From positions 62,001-126,000 of the forward strand of contig NZ_VSKK01000002.1 of NCBI RefSeq assembly GCF_008086205.1: 64,000 nt of DNA, read 5' to 3'. The notes beneath the pieces were generated by a model, which was not told the origin of the DNA, ran no database searches, and saw only the letters and a list, made by a program, of their open reading frames with translations. Position numbers and translations under genes: made by a program. The stretch's first letter is position 1, and every line of letters starts with the position of its first letter. Below, piece by piece: positions 27,934 through 36,433 of this stretch. Source of the stretch: Bizionia myxarmorum (GTDB lineage Bacteria; Bacteroidota; Bacteroidia; Flavobacteriales; Flavobacteriaceae).

Positions 27934-28518
27934 TTAATTCTGAGAGATTTCTTTTCTAATTCTACTTAAACTTTCTGTAGTAATTCCAAGATAAGAAGCA
28001 ATGTGATAATTTTTTACAATTTGCTCAATATTTGGATAAGTCTTGATGAAAGATACATATCGCTCGGCTGCCGATTGTGATAAATTGGATAAAATCCGCT
28101 TTTGAAAACTAGCAAATGCACCTTCCATTTTCTTTCTAAAAAAAGTTTCAAGTTGGGGTATTTGAGTGAATAATTCTTCCATATCCATTTTTGAAATTTT
28201 ATAGAGCGTGGCATCTTGAATACATTCAATATAAAGTATGGATTTTGATGCACTGAAGAATGCTGTATAATCGCTAATCCACCAATCGTTTATGGCGAAT
28301 TGTAAGGTGTGTTCTTTTCCGGAAGGGTCAATGAAAAATGTCCTTAAACAACCATCAAACGTGTAGTATTGATAATTTACGCTTTCATGAGCACTTAATA
28401 AAACGGCACCTTTTTTTAATTGAACTTTTTGAAATTTGGCTGCAACCATTTGGCGTTCTTCCGAAGTAAAAATAACCGTTTTAAAAATTTCTGAAAGTAT
28501 ATCGCTATCTATCTGCAT
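27934..28518 (-). CDS. Crp/Fnr family transcriptional regulator
   Basis: 194 residues. N-terminal cyclic-nucleotide-binding-like domain (LKKGAVLLSAHESVNYQYYTFDGCLRTFF), a dimerisation helix, then a C-terminal winged helix with IASYLGITTESLSRIRKEI as recognition helix. The cNMP phosphate-binding motif is not conserved, as usual for this Bacteroidota group. It may control the adjacent DJ-1-like gene (inferred from proximity). Confidence 0.9.
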   Translation of the reverse strand: MQIDSDILSEIFKTVIFTSEERQMVAAKFQKVQLKKGAVLLSAHESVNYQYYTFDGCLRTFFIDPSGKEHTLQFAINDWWISDYTAFFSASKSILYIECIQDATLYKISKMDMEELFTQIPQLETFFRKKMEGAFASFQKRILSNLSQSAAERYVSFIKTYPNIEQIVKNYHIASYLGITTESLSRIRKEISQN

Positions 28519-28541
28519 GTTATTTTTAGAATTGTATTGCC

Positions 28542-29180
28542 TTATTCAATTCGGATTTTCTTTCCCGAAAACTTCGGCTTTGTTCCTAATAGGATATCAA
28601 TAAGCGCTTTTGTTCGCGCAAAATATTCACGTGTTTTAACTTTCATACCTGCTTTCCCGGTTAAATCGCGCGCATTAAAGCCAATAACTTTCATACCATA
28701 ATGTTCGGCCAAATAAATAGCTCTTTCATTATGAAACTTTTGCGAAATGACTGTAAAGCTGCTCAACCCGAAAATTTCTTTAGCTCTAACCATGGAGTCT
28801 AAAGTTCTGAAACCTGCATGATCTAGAAAGATTTGTTCTTCGGGAATACCACTTTTTAAAAGTTCATTTTTAAAATCTTTGGGTTCATCATAATATTTCG
28901 TGCCATTGTCTCCACTTACTAAAACGAAATCTATTTTCTTGTTTTGTAAAAGTGTCACGGTAGCATCAATACGGTATTGCCAATAGGGATTTATACGTCC
29001 ATCTTTGAGTCTTTTGGAAGTACCTAAAACAATACCTACTTTGTTTTTTGATATTTTAGAAACTTGCGAAAAGGTTTTGTTTCTGGCATTATTTTCAATG
29101 GTAAAGTTAGCTGTCAGAATCAGAATTATTGGCAAAAAAAGAATGAGTAGAAATATAATAAGCAGTCGTTTCTTTTTCAT
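28542..29180 (-). CDS. SanA/YdcF (ElyC) family envelope protein
   Basis: 212 residues with one N-terminal membrane segment (RLLIIFLLILFLPIILILTA). DUF218 core: VGIVLGTSKRLKDGRINPYWQYRI, DFVLVSGDNGTKYYDEP, and HNERAIYLAEHYGM. SanA homologues affect envelope permeability and vancomycin exclusion in enterobacteria. It is 23 bp upstream of the Crp/Fnr gene on the same strand, so possibly co-transcribed. Confidence 0.88.
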   Translation of the reverse strand: MKKKRLLIIFLLILFLPIILILTANFTIENNARNKTFSQVSKISKNKVGIVLGTSKRLKDGRINPYWQYRIDATVTLLQNKKIDFVLVSGDNGTKYYDEPKDFKNELLKSGIPEEQIFLDHAGFRTLDSMVRAKEIFGLSSFTVISQKFHNERAIYLAEHYGMKVIGFNARDLTGKAGMKVKTREYFARTKALIDILLGTKPKFSGKKIRIE

Positions 29181-29344
29181 GAGGGCGTTCTAGGATTCCA
29201 ACATTTTTTTGATAAAGGTTCTTTATTCTAATAATAATTGGAAGCTGTTTTAAAACTTCGAATTACAAAGGATATTAATTTAGAGATATTTTATAATCGG
29301 TTAAACTTTAAGGTTATTGAAGCTGTTAAAACCGATTTGCAATT

Positions 29345-29665
29345 TTATCGCGGATGTGTATTTAATTTCTTTACAATGGCTGAAGATGCGTTTTCGGCAT
29401 AAATACCATAAGCGTTTACGACAATACCTTTCATTTTAAATTTTTCAGAAGAAATAGCATAAACAATCATTTCATCTCCAGGATCGCTATCGCCTTCAAA
29501 TCTATAAAAATCATCTATTTCAAAATCGTCTGCAGATAATTCCGTCGATGTTTGATGGCAAACTAAACATTCTTGGTCTGTTAATATAGAGAAATCAGTA
29601 GTGTAGCCCAACTTTTTTAAGTCGGACATGGCTTCCGTTACCGTATCGTAGCTTTTGTGTTTCAT
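29345..29665 (-). CDS. Small conserved protein, often named phosphoribosylpyrophosphate synthetase
   Basis: 106 residues from ATG 29665 (MKHKSYDTVTEAMSDLKKLGY). The family has a conserved CLVCHQ segment, EIDDFYRFEGDSDPGDEMIVYAISS, and NAYGIYAENASSAIVKKL. Many database entries call it phosphoribosylpyrophosphate synthetase, but it has no PRPP synthetase motifs and is a third of the size; I regard that name as wrong and the function as unknown. Confidence 0.8.
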   Translation of the reverse strand: MKHKSYDTVTEAMSDLKKLGYTTDFSILTDQECLVCHQTSTELSADDFEIDDFYRFEGDSDPGDEMIVYAISSEKFKMKGIVVNAYGIYAENASSAIVKKLNTHPR

Positions 29666-29864
29666 AATTAGAAATTTTGCTCCTAATAAAGAGAATAAAG
29701 ACAATTAGGAACTTTAAAGTTAGTGAATATATGCGGAATCGAGCCAAACCTTAACAGTTTGCTAAAGCTAATTTTGGCAAAAAAACTTCATTTTACATCT
29801 TAATTATAAAATGAAGCGACGCTTTTTTAATTTGAATTCGGATGTAGAAACCAGTTGCGTGACC

Positions 29865-30737
29865 TTACCACAACAACATACTTTCTATTAGGGTTGAATT
29901 ACCCAAATCGTCATCTGATATAAGCAGCACTTTTGTTTTTCCAAGGGATATTTCTTCTTCAATGGTAACAGATTCTACTTTTAACTTTTCTGCTGTATTT
30001 GGAATGGCACAATAGCTATATACTGATTCAACTTTATGATTCTTGATATTTATCATACCTATAAAACTTCCCAAAATTTCGCCGTCATCATAAGCGTTGT
30101 TAGTATCTTCAACGGAAGCTGTGAAAATAATTTTAGACTGGTTTTTTAAAGTTGTGGCTCCTGAAAATCCAGCTTCTATACCTTTTATTTTAGGTAAGGA
30201 AAATTCAGTGATGTCGTGCACAGGAAAATCCGTTTCACCTTTAAAATACGCTAATAAATTTAAATAGTTAAACGTTAAAATAAGATTCTTTTTTCGATTA
30301 AAAAGGAAAAGTTGCTCATCTTGAAAAGCTACCACCTCAATATTTAATTCGGAATCTTGAAACAGCGGTAAGGTTTTCAAATGGTTATAGAAATCAGTAA
30401 TCTGATACCTTTCAATTTGGATATCTTCTTCTAATAAAATGCGAATAAAAGCATCTCTTTCTGGCGATTTGGAACCAGAGCCGAACGCAACCATTTCATT
30501 TTTGCTAATAAGTTCCAAGGACTCGAAGTCTGGCTTTTCAGATTTAATAATTCGCTCATTTAAATGTGGAGCAGTATCTATCAACAGCGTTTTTGAAATA
30601 AGGCTGAAGTTGGTGTCCAAAGTAAATAAGTATGGTGAATCGTCTCCAATAACGTAATATAGGTTATCACGTTTTACGAGGCCTGAACCACTTGGGACGT
30701 TTTTAAGTTTGGTAGTGTTTAAAATAGAGATTTCCAT
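29865..30737 (-). CDS. DUF6929-like beta-propeller protein
   Basis: 290 residues, no signal peptide. Repeating blade-like strands (VPSGSGLVKRDNLYYVIGDDSPYLF, KPDFESLELI, FGSGSKSPERD, IKGIEAGFSGATTL, KVLLISDDDLGNSTL) resemble phytase/SdiA-regulated-type propellers and the flavobacterial DUF6929 family as I recall it. Acidic residues at blade ends could bind metal. Function unknown. Single gene. Confidence 0.6.
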   Translation of the reverse strand: MEISILNTTKLKNVPSGSGLVKRDNLYYVIGDDSPYLFTLDTNFSLISKTLLIDTAPHLNERIIKSEKPDFESLELISKNEMVAFGSGSKSPERDAFIRILLEEDIQIERYQITDFYNHLKTLPLFQDSELNIEVVAFQDEQLFLFNRKKNLILTFNYLNLLAYFKGETDFPVHDITEFSLPKIKGIEAGFSGATTLKNQSKIIFTASVEDTNNAYDDGEILGSFIGMINIKNHKVESVYSYCAIPNTAEKLKVESVTIEEEISLGKTKVLLISDDDLGNSTLIESMLLW

Positions 30738-30880
30738 CTTTTTTCAATTGTAAAATCTCAAGTTAAATTTAAAACGTGTTTTTTTTCGAAAAAGTAAAGC
30801 TGCCTGATTTCTTTAAAAATAGGCTTTAAAAAAATTTTACAAACAGCTTTACCGATATATTATGTGGAATGATAGGACTA

Positions 30881-30979
30881 CTATTTAGATTTTTTCAATC
30901 TCTTTTCCTCTTTCTTTTCTTTAGGAGTTTTAGCAGCTTCTTTTTTCACATTCTTCTTTGCATCTTTACTTTTAGCCAT
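30881..30979 (-). CDS. 32-residue lysine-rich small protein
   Basis: MAKSKDAKKNVKKEAAK...KEKKEEKRLKKSK: 32 residues, about half Lys, no hydrophobic core. The frame is complete with ATG and TAG, sits in a 423-bp gap, and has a -7 box (TAGATTTG) at 31043-31050 giving a leader of about 55 nt. Similar Lys/Ala/Glu-rich small proteins occur in flavobacteria. It might bind nucleic acid (inferred from charge only). Confidence 0.6.
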   Translation of the reverse strand: MAKSKDAKKNVKKEAAKTPKEKKEEKRLKKSK

Positions 30980-31042
30980 GATATTTTGTTTTAAATGTTA
31001 GTGTATAAATTTTGTGCCTTGTGCAACTGCTACAAGATATAC

Positions 31043-31050
31043 CAAATCTA
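31043..31050 (-). promoter_or_regulatory. -7 box upstream of the lysine-rich small gene
   Basis: Minus strand TAGATTTG. It is part of a 17-bp sequence, 31041-31057, found identically at 39295-39311. Confidence 0.45.
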
Positions 31051-31100
31051 ACAAATTTAAATTACATGTCATAGAGTGATGAACCACTTAATATTTACAC

Positions 31101-31135
31101 ATAAAAAATTCCACTTCTGTAAAAATGTGGAATTA
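31101..31135 (-). terminator. Terminator of the lipocalin gene
   Basis: Stem AATTCCAC / GTGGAATT (31107-31114 with 31127-31134) followed on the minus strand by a run of T. Confidence 0.85.
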
Positions 31136-31160
31136 GTTTTATTTGCATATTTCTTAATTA

Positions 31161-31691
31161 TCAATCATGTTCAATCCATAATAAGTCGGATGTGGTGTAT
31201 CCAATTTCTTCAGCTTTTTGTAAATAGTCTTTTTTTATTGCTTCTGGAATGCTTTTTTCTCTGGAGAGAATCCATAAATATTTGAGACTCGAGCCTGCAA
31301 CCAAAGCATATTTATAATCGGCATCTATGGCTATAATATTATAACCAGCATAAAAAGGACCAAAAAAGGACACTTTGAGTTTGGCTATATTTTCATCTTC
31401 TACAAATTTAGCTTTACCAATGGCTTGACTCCATTTTTCCTTTTTGGTATTATAGCCTTGGTTATCCACTTTTATGGTACCGTTTGAGTTTAAAGAATAG
31501 TTGGCTGTGGTGTTATTTAAGTTTTTTTCGAAATAGAAATCCATTCTCGCCATTTCATACCATTTACCAAGATATTTTTCTTTCTCAAAAGGTTTAACCG
31601 CTGTGGCACCTTTGGGAATGGTGGAACAGGAATAAAAACCAAATATCATAATTACAATTAGTGCGCATGTTATAAGTTTTATTGGTTTCAT
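31161..31691 (-). CDS. Lipocalin family lipoprotein (Blc-like)
   Basis: 176 residues; lipobox FYSC at residues 19-22. Lipocalin signature GKWYEMARMDFYFEKNL, then VDNQGYNTKKEKW, AKLKVSFFGPFYAGYNIIAID and YKYALVAGSSLKYLWILSR are the typical bacterial Blc strands. It binds lysophospholipids or fatty acids at the outer membrane. Single gene with its own terminator. Confidence 0.93.
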   Translation of the reverse strand: MKPIKLITCALIVIMIFGFYSCSTIPKGATAVKPFEKEKYLGKWYEMARMDFYFEKNLNNTTANYSLNSNGTIKVDNQGYNTKKEKWSQAIGKAKFVEDENIAKLKVSFFGPFYAGYNIIAIDADYKYALVAGSSLKYLWILSREKSIPEAIKKDYLQKAEEIGYTTSDLLWIEHD

Positions 31692-31793
31692 ATTTTAATT
31701 TATTTTTTAGATACTAATTGCTTCTCTTTAATAGCTTTTAAACGTACTAATTAAATATTGGCTTGATGTAAATCTAATAAAGTTCTTTTTCAC

Positions 31794-31824
31794 AAAAAAA
31801 ACCACGACGGTAAATAAGTGGTGT
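31794..31824 (-). terminator. Terminator of the CDP-alcohol phosphotransferase gene
   Basis: Short stem ACCAC / GTGGT with a 12-nt loop, followed on the minus strand by seven T; 20 bp after the stop. Confidence 0.6.
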
Positions 31825-31843
31825 AAATTTTATAAAATTATAT

Positions 31844-32608
31844 TTAATAAAATACCTTTCGAATAGCTATAAAAACAAAAACCATAATGGTGTAAACGAG
31901 AAAGAAGGGTAGGATATAGGCTTTTAAACCCATGACCAGCATCACGGCAATAATTAACAATTGAAAACCTAAACCAAAGGTAGAAACGCAAGTCATTAAC
32001 CATTTTGGTAATACGTCACCTTGATTGGCATTACTGTCTAGCTTGTAAATAACCTTATCGAACGCACCGTATAAAAATGTATATAAGCCGAAAAGAATAT
32101 TAACATGTTTTTGTTTTTCACCATCTAAAGCCACGGGTGTTCCGGTTTCAAAAACACGACTTGTGGTATCGCCATCAAATTTATTTCTTAAAATAACATA
32201 ATAATAATTATAAAGTGTGCCTTGCAACTGCAAACCTAAAAAGGCTAAAAAGCATACTAGAAGGGCTGTATCTGTTATAAAATATATTGAAATAAAAAAT
32301 AAGGCATTCAGAATAATGTCTGCCACAGAATCTAAATAGCGGCCTGTGTAAGACGGTGTTTGCTTTATGCGCGCCAATTCACCATCAGCAGCATCTAGAA
32401 TTGATTTGAAAATTAAAAAGAAAACAGCCAGCCAATAATAACCTTGAATAATACAATAGATGGCTAATAGCCCAGAAATTATAAAACCAATGGTAACATG
32501 AATAGGCGTGAAATTGGTGTGCTTTAAAGCGTTTGCAATAAATCTGGCAACGGGTCTTCCGTAGTCTGAAAGATCTAAAAACTTGTGCTCTTTGGGTAAT
32601 TTGGACAT
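31844..32608 (-). CDS. CDP-alcohol phosphatidyltransferase family protein
   Basis: 254 residues, about six membrane helices. The CDP-AP motif DGxxARxxxxxxxxGxxxDxxxD is seen from DAADGELARI through TGRYLDSVAD, with all Asp residues present. It transfers a phosphoalcohol to or from a CDP-linked substrate in phospholipid synthesis; the acceptor cannot be read from sequence. A -7 box lies at 32662-32669. Confidence 0.9.
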   Translation of the reverse strand: MSKLPKEHKFLDLSDYGRPVARFIANALKHTNFTPIHVTIGFIISGLLAIYCIIQGYYWLAVFFLIFKSILDAADGELARIKQTPSYTGRYLDSVADIILNALFFISIYFITDTALLVCFLAFLGLQLQGTLYNYYYVILRNKFDGDTTSRVFETGTPVALDGEKQKHVNILFGLYTFLYGAFDKVIYKLDSNANQGDVLPKWLMTCVSTFGLGFQLLIIAVMLVMGLKAYILPFFLVYTIMVFVFIAIRKVFY

Positions 32609-32661
32609 GCTATGTCTGGAGAAAAATACTGTAATGTGGAATATACCAAATTATAAAAGTG

Positions 32662-32669
32662 CAAAGATA
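32662..32669 (-). promoter_or_regulatory. -7 box of the CDP-alcohol phosphotransferase gene
   Basis: Minus strand TATCTTTG, 53 nt from the start codon. Confidence 0.4.
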
Positions 32670-32735
32670 CAACTAAATTCTAGCTTGAAATTTGGTTTTA
32701 TTCAGGAAATGTTTTGAATTAAAGTTTGTTCAACT

Positions 32736-33035
32736 CTATTCATTCTCTATTTTCTCAATCATATTTTTAAATAATTCTAGTAAAAAGATGAGTTTGCCAG
32801 CATCACCAGCAGCATTGAATTTTTGATTTTCAATTTTTACGCCGTACCAATCGTGTTTTCCTATTTCATTAAGAATCCATTCAATCTCCATATTGGCAAT
32901 GGAGGTTTTTGAAATGTCAATCTCCACATCCCATCCTGGATTGTCCAAAGTCGTTATTTGAATGCCTTCACCATGTTCCCAGTCGCCATCACAATTATCT
33001 ATGAACCAATTTTGTATCCAGTCTAAAATTTCCAT
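32736..33035 (-). CDS. Imm53 family immunity protein (orphan)
   Basis: 99 residues. The pattern WIQNWFIDNCDGDWEHGEGIQI followed by TLDNPGWDVEIDI and HDWYGVKIENQKFNAAG is that of Imm53, a polymorphic-toxin immunity family. No toxin gene, Rhs or LXG protein is nearby, so it is an orphan immunity gene, perhaps protecting against toxins from other strains. Assigned from memory of the family. Confidence 0.8.
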   Translation of the reverse strand: MEILDWIQNWFIDNCDGDWEHGEGIQITTLDNPGWDVEIDISKTSIANMEIEWILNEIGKHDWYGVKIENQKFNAAGDAGKLIFLLELFKNMIEKIENE

Positions 33036-33188
33036 TTAATTTTATTTTTTATAATAAGTAGGTTAATTGCTATTAGTGCTAATGCAAATAAGAATGGGCA
33101 AAAGTACAGAACTATATCTGTTATTTTAAAAGTAGTTTTATAAAAATGTGGACACGCTTTGCTTTATATAAAGTACTATAGACTGTTT

Positions 33189-33917
33189 TTATTTTTTATA
33201 GGTTCCGCTGAAATAACAATTCATGCCATCTGCGTTGCAGTTATCTTCTATCACATCAATTTCGCCATTTCGGAATTCAAAATTTAAACTTTCACAACCA
33301 GAACCCGTATATATTGCAGATCCGTAAGCATCTATTTCAGCAACACCCATTAATTTCCCCGTGCAACCACTTTCATTACCAATAGTAATATCAAAATCCA
33401 TTTCTTGGTTTCCTAAATATTTTAGTATCAGTTTTCCAGTTGCCATGCCGTCTTCATTGTAAGGCCCGTTATAGCTGCCATTATAATTAGCATATTTTGT
33501 ATCAAGCATTGATTGCTTGGCAGCTTCAAAAGTTTCTGAAGTTGTATTTAAGGTGAAATTTTTAGCAGAATCACCATTAGGTTTACTCCAAGTTCCGCTC
33601 ATTTCATTTTGGTTTATAAGTTTAGCTTTCCAAAGTCCTGTTTGAGTTCCGTTGTTATCCAATTCATTCAGGATTATGGTGCTGTCTTTGGAAATTGTTC
33701 CTTTAACATCCATATTTTTACCCAAGTTGTTATAAAAATAGGTTCCGGTAAGTATGCCATTATCAGCCTTTAATTTAAGAAGTAACGGATTTTCACCATC
33801 CATTTTCCCAGTGAATGTGTTTGTGAAATTTGAAGTTGTTATATCTTTTTCCGTTTTGCCTTTACAAGAGATTACTAATAACGTAAGGAAGGCCAATGTG
33901 TATGTTTTAAAGTTCAT
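33189..33917 (-). CDS. Lipoprotein of unknown function
   Basis: 242 residues from ATG 33917; lipobox LVISC at residues 14-18. The N-terminal half has short beta repeats (FTGKMDGENPLLLKLK...GTYFYNN...VKGTISKDSTI), the C-terminal half another set with paired Cys (SGCTGK, GSGCES, DNCNADGMNC) likely forming disulfides. I do not recognise a named domain. It is probably periplasmic. Confidence 0.75.
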   Translation of the reverse strand: MNFKTYTLAFLTLLVISCKGKTEKDITTSNFTNTFTGKMDGENPLLLKLKADNGILTGTYFYNNLGKNMDVKGTISKDSTIILNELDNNGTQTGLWKAKLINQNEMSGTWSKPNGDSAKNFTLNTTSETFEAAKQSMLDTKYANYNGSYNGPYNEDGMATGKLILKYLGNQEMDFDITIGNESGCTGKLMGVAEIDAYGSAIYTGSGCESLNFEFRNGEIDVIEDNCNADGMNCYFSGTYKK

Positions 33918-34103
33918 TGTATTAAATTTTATATTATTAAAAAGCGTTTTGTGCATGCGAAGTTGGGGTTTACGTTCACTTGAAATACTGTAAATAAAGA
34001 TACAGTATCTCTTTTACTAAAAACTATGGTTATTGTTTTTTAAAATTGATGACAAAGATGCACTTTCTATTAGTAGCAACTTCAATCTTTTTTAGAGACT
34101 ATG

Positions 34104-34376
34104 TTATAATGGGCTATTACTTTTTAAATTAAAAGGAATAATGTTGGGAGATTTGTTAATGAAGTTAGGAGATTTGTTAATGAAGTTGCGAGATTTGTAA
34201 TTGATGTTAGGAGAATTGTAAATGTTTACGGGAGATTTGTTAATGCCGGAGGGAGAGCTGCAAATGTCCAGAGGAGAACTGTAAATGTCCATGGGAGAAC
34301 TGTAAATATCTACGGAAGAACTGTAAATGTCTACAGGAGAACTGTAAATGTCCATGGGAGAATTATAAATGTCCAT
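34104..34376 (-). CDS. Doubtful ORF made of the 21-bp repeat (MDIYSSP heptads)
   Basis: 90 codons, of which the first 80 or so are seven-residue repeats MDIYSSP, degenerating to FINKSPN. The ATG lies inside the array and the frame is open beyond it, because 21-bp units keep every frame in phase; plus-strand frames are open too. I therefore treat it as a possible product, not an established gene. Confidence 0.25.
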   Translation of the reverse strand: MDIYNSPMDIYSSPVDIYSSSVDIYSSPMDIYSSPLDICSSPSGINKSPVNIYNSPNINYKSRNFINKSPNFINKSPNIIPFNLKSNSPL

Positions 34377-34440
34377 GGGAGAATTATAATTGTCCCACGG
34401 AGATTTATAAATGCCGGAGCGTGAACTGCAAATTCTACAA
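34146..34440. repeat. Tandem repeat of 21 bp, about 14 units
   Basis: Plus-strand units resemble GAGAACTGTAAATGTCCATGG. The middle units (34252-34380) are the most alike; both ends are more diverged (GAGATTTGTTAATGAAGTTA on the left, GTGAACTGCAAATTCTAC on the right). Phase is kept throughout, about two helical turns per unit. There is no CRISPR-like alternation of repeat and spacer. Confidence 0.92.
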
Positions 34441-34505
34441 TTAAAAATAAATTATTTACATATAATAACCTGTTTGTTTTTTAAATAGGATGTGAGTAGG
34501 AATTT

Positions 34506-34670
34506 TTATTTGTTTTGAATGAGTTTATCCAGGCGTCTTTTGTTTTTCTGCTGTAATAAAGAAGGATATAAATTTATGATAATGTTCATGAGCATAATCA
34601 TTAATCCAAATACATACTGGCCATAAATTAATATTACACATGCAAAAATGCCTACCAAAACAAATGCCAT
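34506..34670 (-). pseudogene. Small membrane protein, probably the C-terminal remnant of a CrtO-like acyltransferase
   Basis: 54 residues from ATG 34670; the same frame is open about 26 codons further upstream without a better start. Hydrophobic MAFVLVGIFACVILIYG and FGLMIMLMNIIINLYP are followed by SLLQQKNKRRLDKLIQ. The ending NLYPxLLQQxNKRR resembles the C-terminus of the glycosyl-diaponeurosporenoate acyltransferase-like family, whose members are much longer. Likely truncated; assignment tentative. Confidence 0.45.
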
Positions 34671-34811
34671 TACATGATTGCTTTCAATATGATGTGTGGG
34701 TTTTTGCTGAAATATAGAGATACTATAAATTAAATTTACGGAAAACTGATTTTAGATATTTGTAGGGTCTATAGGCGCTCCTTATTAGGCAAATATTTTA
34801 ATTTAGAGAAA

Positions 34812-35288
34812 TTACACCTTTTGGAGATTCAAATGTTTTGTGAAATTGTTTTGTAATCTATTTAATAAAAACATTCCTAAGAGATAAAAGAAAACGCCGA
34901 CTGCTATTAAGATTAGTCCGAAAATGACGGTTTGTTTGCTTTGATCTGTTGATTGTGATACTATAATGGTAATGATGCCAATTAGAATAGTTAGAACGGG
35001 AAATGCTGCTATAACGGGGTTTGGTTTAACAGTTAACTTTACTAATGCGCCTGTTTTTGACTCTAATATTTCGCCTTCTAAATAAGCGGTTTTTCTTTTA
35101 AATTTTGGAACATACCAGGTTATATACGTCCATTTATCATAGGCTGTAAACTTATTTTGACTTGTAAATTCTCCAAGAAAGCTTAAGTTGGTTTGCTCAA
35201 AAACGTCTTCAATTTGTTGTTTTAAATTACTAGTACTCAAATTAGAGGTGTAATTTATATTTTTAGTATTCAGTATTCTTTTAATCAT
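34812..35288 (-). CDS. Two-TM membrane protein of unknown function
   Basis: 158 residues. A soluble N-terminal half (about 90 residues) is followed by two hydrophobic segments, VIAAFPVLTILIGIITIIV and TVIFGLILIAVGVFFYLLGMFLL, and a short basic end. No family recognised. It is 15 bp after the aspartic protease gene stop on the same strand, so probably co-transcribed. Confidence 0.7.
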   Translation of the reverse strand: MIKRILNTKNINYTSNLSTSNLKQQIEDVFEQTNLSFLGEFTSQNKFTAYDKWTYITWYVPKFKRKTAYLEGEILESKTGALVKLTVKPNPVIAAFPVLTILIGIITIIVSQSTDQSKQTVIFGLILIAVGVFFYLLGMFLLNRLQNNFTKHLNLQKV

Positions 35289-35303
35289 TTTCTATGAGCA
35301 TAT

Positions 35304-36248
35304 TTATTTCAAGATACTGTTTTCTTCATTTTCTATCAACTTTATTTTTTTATTTTTCCAATTTAAAATAACACGGTAATTTCGAAAAAAATCTAAACCA
35401 ATCCTATGTCCTAAATAGTGTTCTGCATACACCTTTTCGTTTTTCAGAATAGCATTCCCAAATTCTATGTCTTTAATTATTCCGGTATACGATGCTTTTG
35501 TTTCCTCTTGTTTTCCATAGATTCCAATAACACCGTGAGTTTCCGATTTTGTAAAATCTGAAATTTCACCATTTTCTTTTTGCTTTTCAAATTCTGAAAA
35601 TGGTATGACGATGCCGCCATTATAACCAAGATCTACCGGGAAATTCCAAACCTTTTTGCCATTTATTTTACAGGCAATAGAAGGTATGCCTGCATAACCT
35701 ATAAACAGTTTGTTTTCAATTACTTTTTCAGGCAAGCTTAATTTTGATTCGTTGTCTGTTATGGTAATTTGATTTTTGTTGAAGTCCAAATCCCAAATGG
35801 CGTGTTGCATTAAATTGGAACCAATAAATCCGTCAATATTCAATGAAGACCAAACTGGTATAGAGTTAATATCATTGATTACGGCTGTTGTACCCATGAA
35901 GTTTATGGAACCAATTTCAATAGTATCTATTCTTGCATATTTGGTGATTTGCGATTTATTAAAAACATCATAAACTTGTACCGAATCAATAATTTTAAAA
36001 TTTAAAGTTTCAGCAAGTTCCTTTGATACCACATTGGGTGCGCCTGTGTCCAATAGAAAATTATAATTTTTATTCTCTATTTTTACTTTTACAATTATAA
36101 ATCCATCTTTTATTTCGAAAGGTAACGTGACTTTAAAGTTTTCTTCAGCAGTTTTTCCTTCTTTAAGATATTTTACGGCTTTACTAGTTGCACAGCTATT
36201 TATTAAAATACAAATGGTGAAATAAATAAGTGCTTTTGCTATTTTCAT
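35304..36248 (-). CDS. Retropepsin-like aspartic protease lipoprotein
   Basis: 314 residues; lipobox INSC at residues 16-19. First half carries the active-site motif FLLDTGAPNVV and IDGFIGSNLM (the second hydrophobic-hydrophobic-Gly signature). The second half repeats the fold but with VDLGYNGG where DTG/DSG is expected. In bacterial members of this family two half-domains form one active site, so the altered second motif may change activity. Located in the periplasm. Confidence 0.85.
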   Translation of the reverse strand: MKIAKALIYFTICILINSCATSKAVKYLKEGKTAEENFKVTLPFEIKDGFIIVKVKIENKNYNFLLDTGAPNVVSKELAETLNFKIIDSVQVYDVFNKSQITKYARIDTIEIGSINFMGTTAVINDINSIPVWSSLNIDGFIGSNLMQHAIWDLDFNKNQITITDNESKLSLPEKVIENKLFIGYAGIPSIACKINGKKVWNFPVDLGYNGGIVIPFSEFEKQKENGEISDFTKSETHGVIGIYGKQEETKASYTGIIKDIEFGNAILKNEKVYAEHYLGHRIGLDFFRNYRVILNWKNKKIKLIENEENSILK

Positions 36249-36433
36249 GTTTTACGTTTTTTTTTAATAAGAATACGTACGGCTTATAAGTTGCGGTTTT
36301 TTATATTATCCGTTGTTTGATTCAGGTATTAATTTAGCAAAACAATTTGAATAGAAACTAGCTTAATAAAGCTTCACTAATTTTATATTGAAGAAATACC
36401 ACCCTATATCTTGTGATGGATGAACTCATTGTT
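36249..36433. other. Intergenic segment at the left edge of the cassette array
   Basis: 185 bp, AT-rich. I see no palindrome matching the GTTGCCC core of element A, so the expected left partner of the first cassette is missing or decayed. Confidence 0.5.

Noticed and set aside
29345-29665. Phosphoribosylpyrophosphate synthetase
   Set aside because: The name is attached to this small family in databases, but no PRPP-binding or ATP-binding motif of true PRPP synthetases is present.
34146-34440. CRISPR array
   Set aside because: The units are contiguous 21-mers without unique spacers, and no cas gene is nearby.
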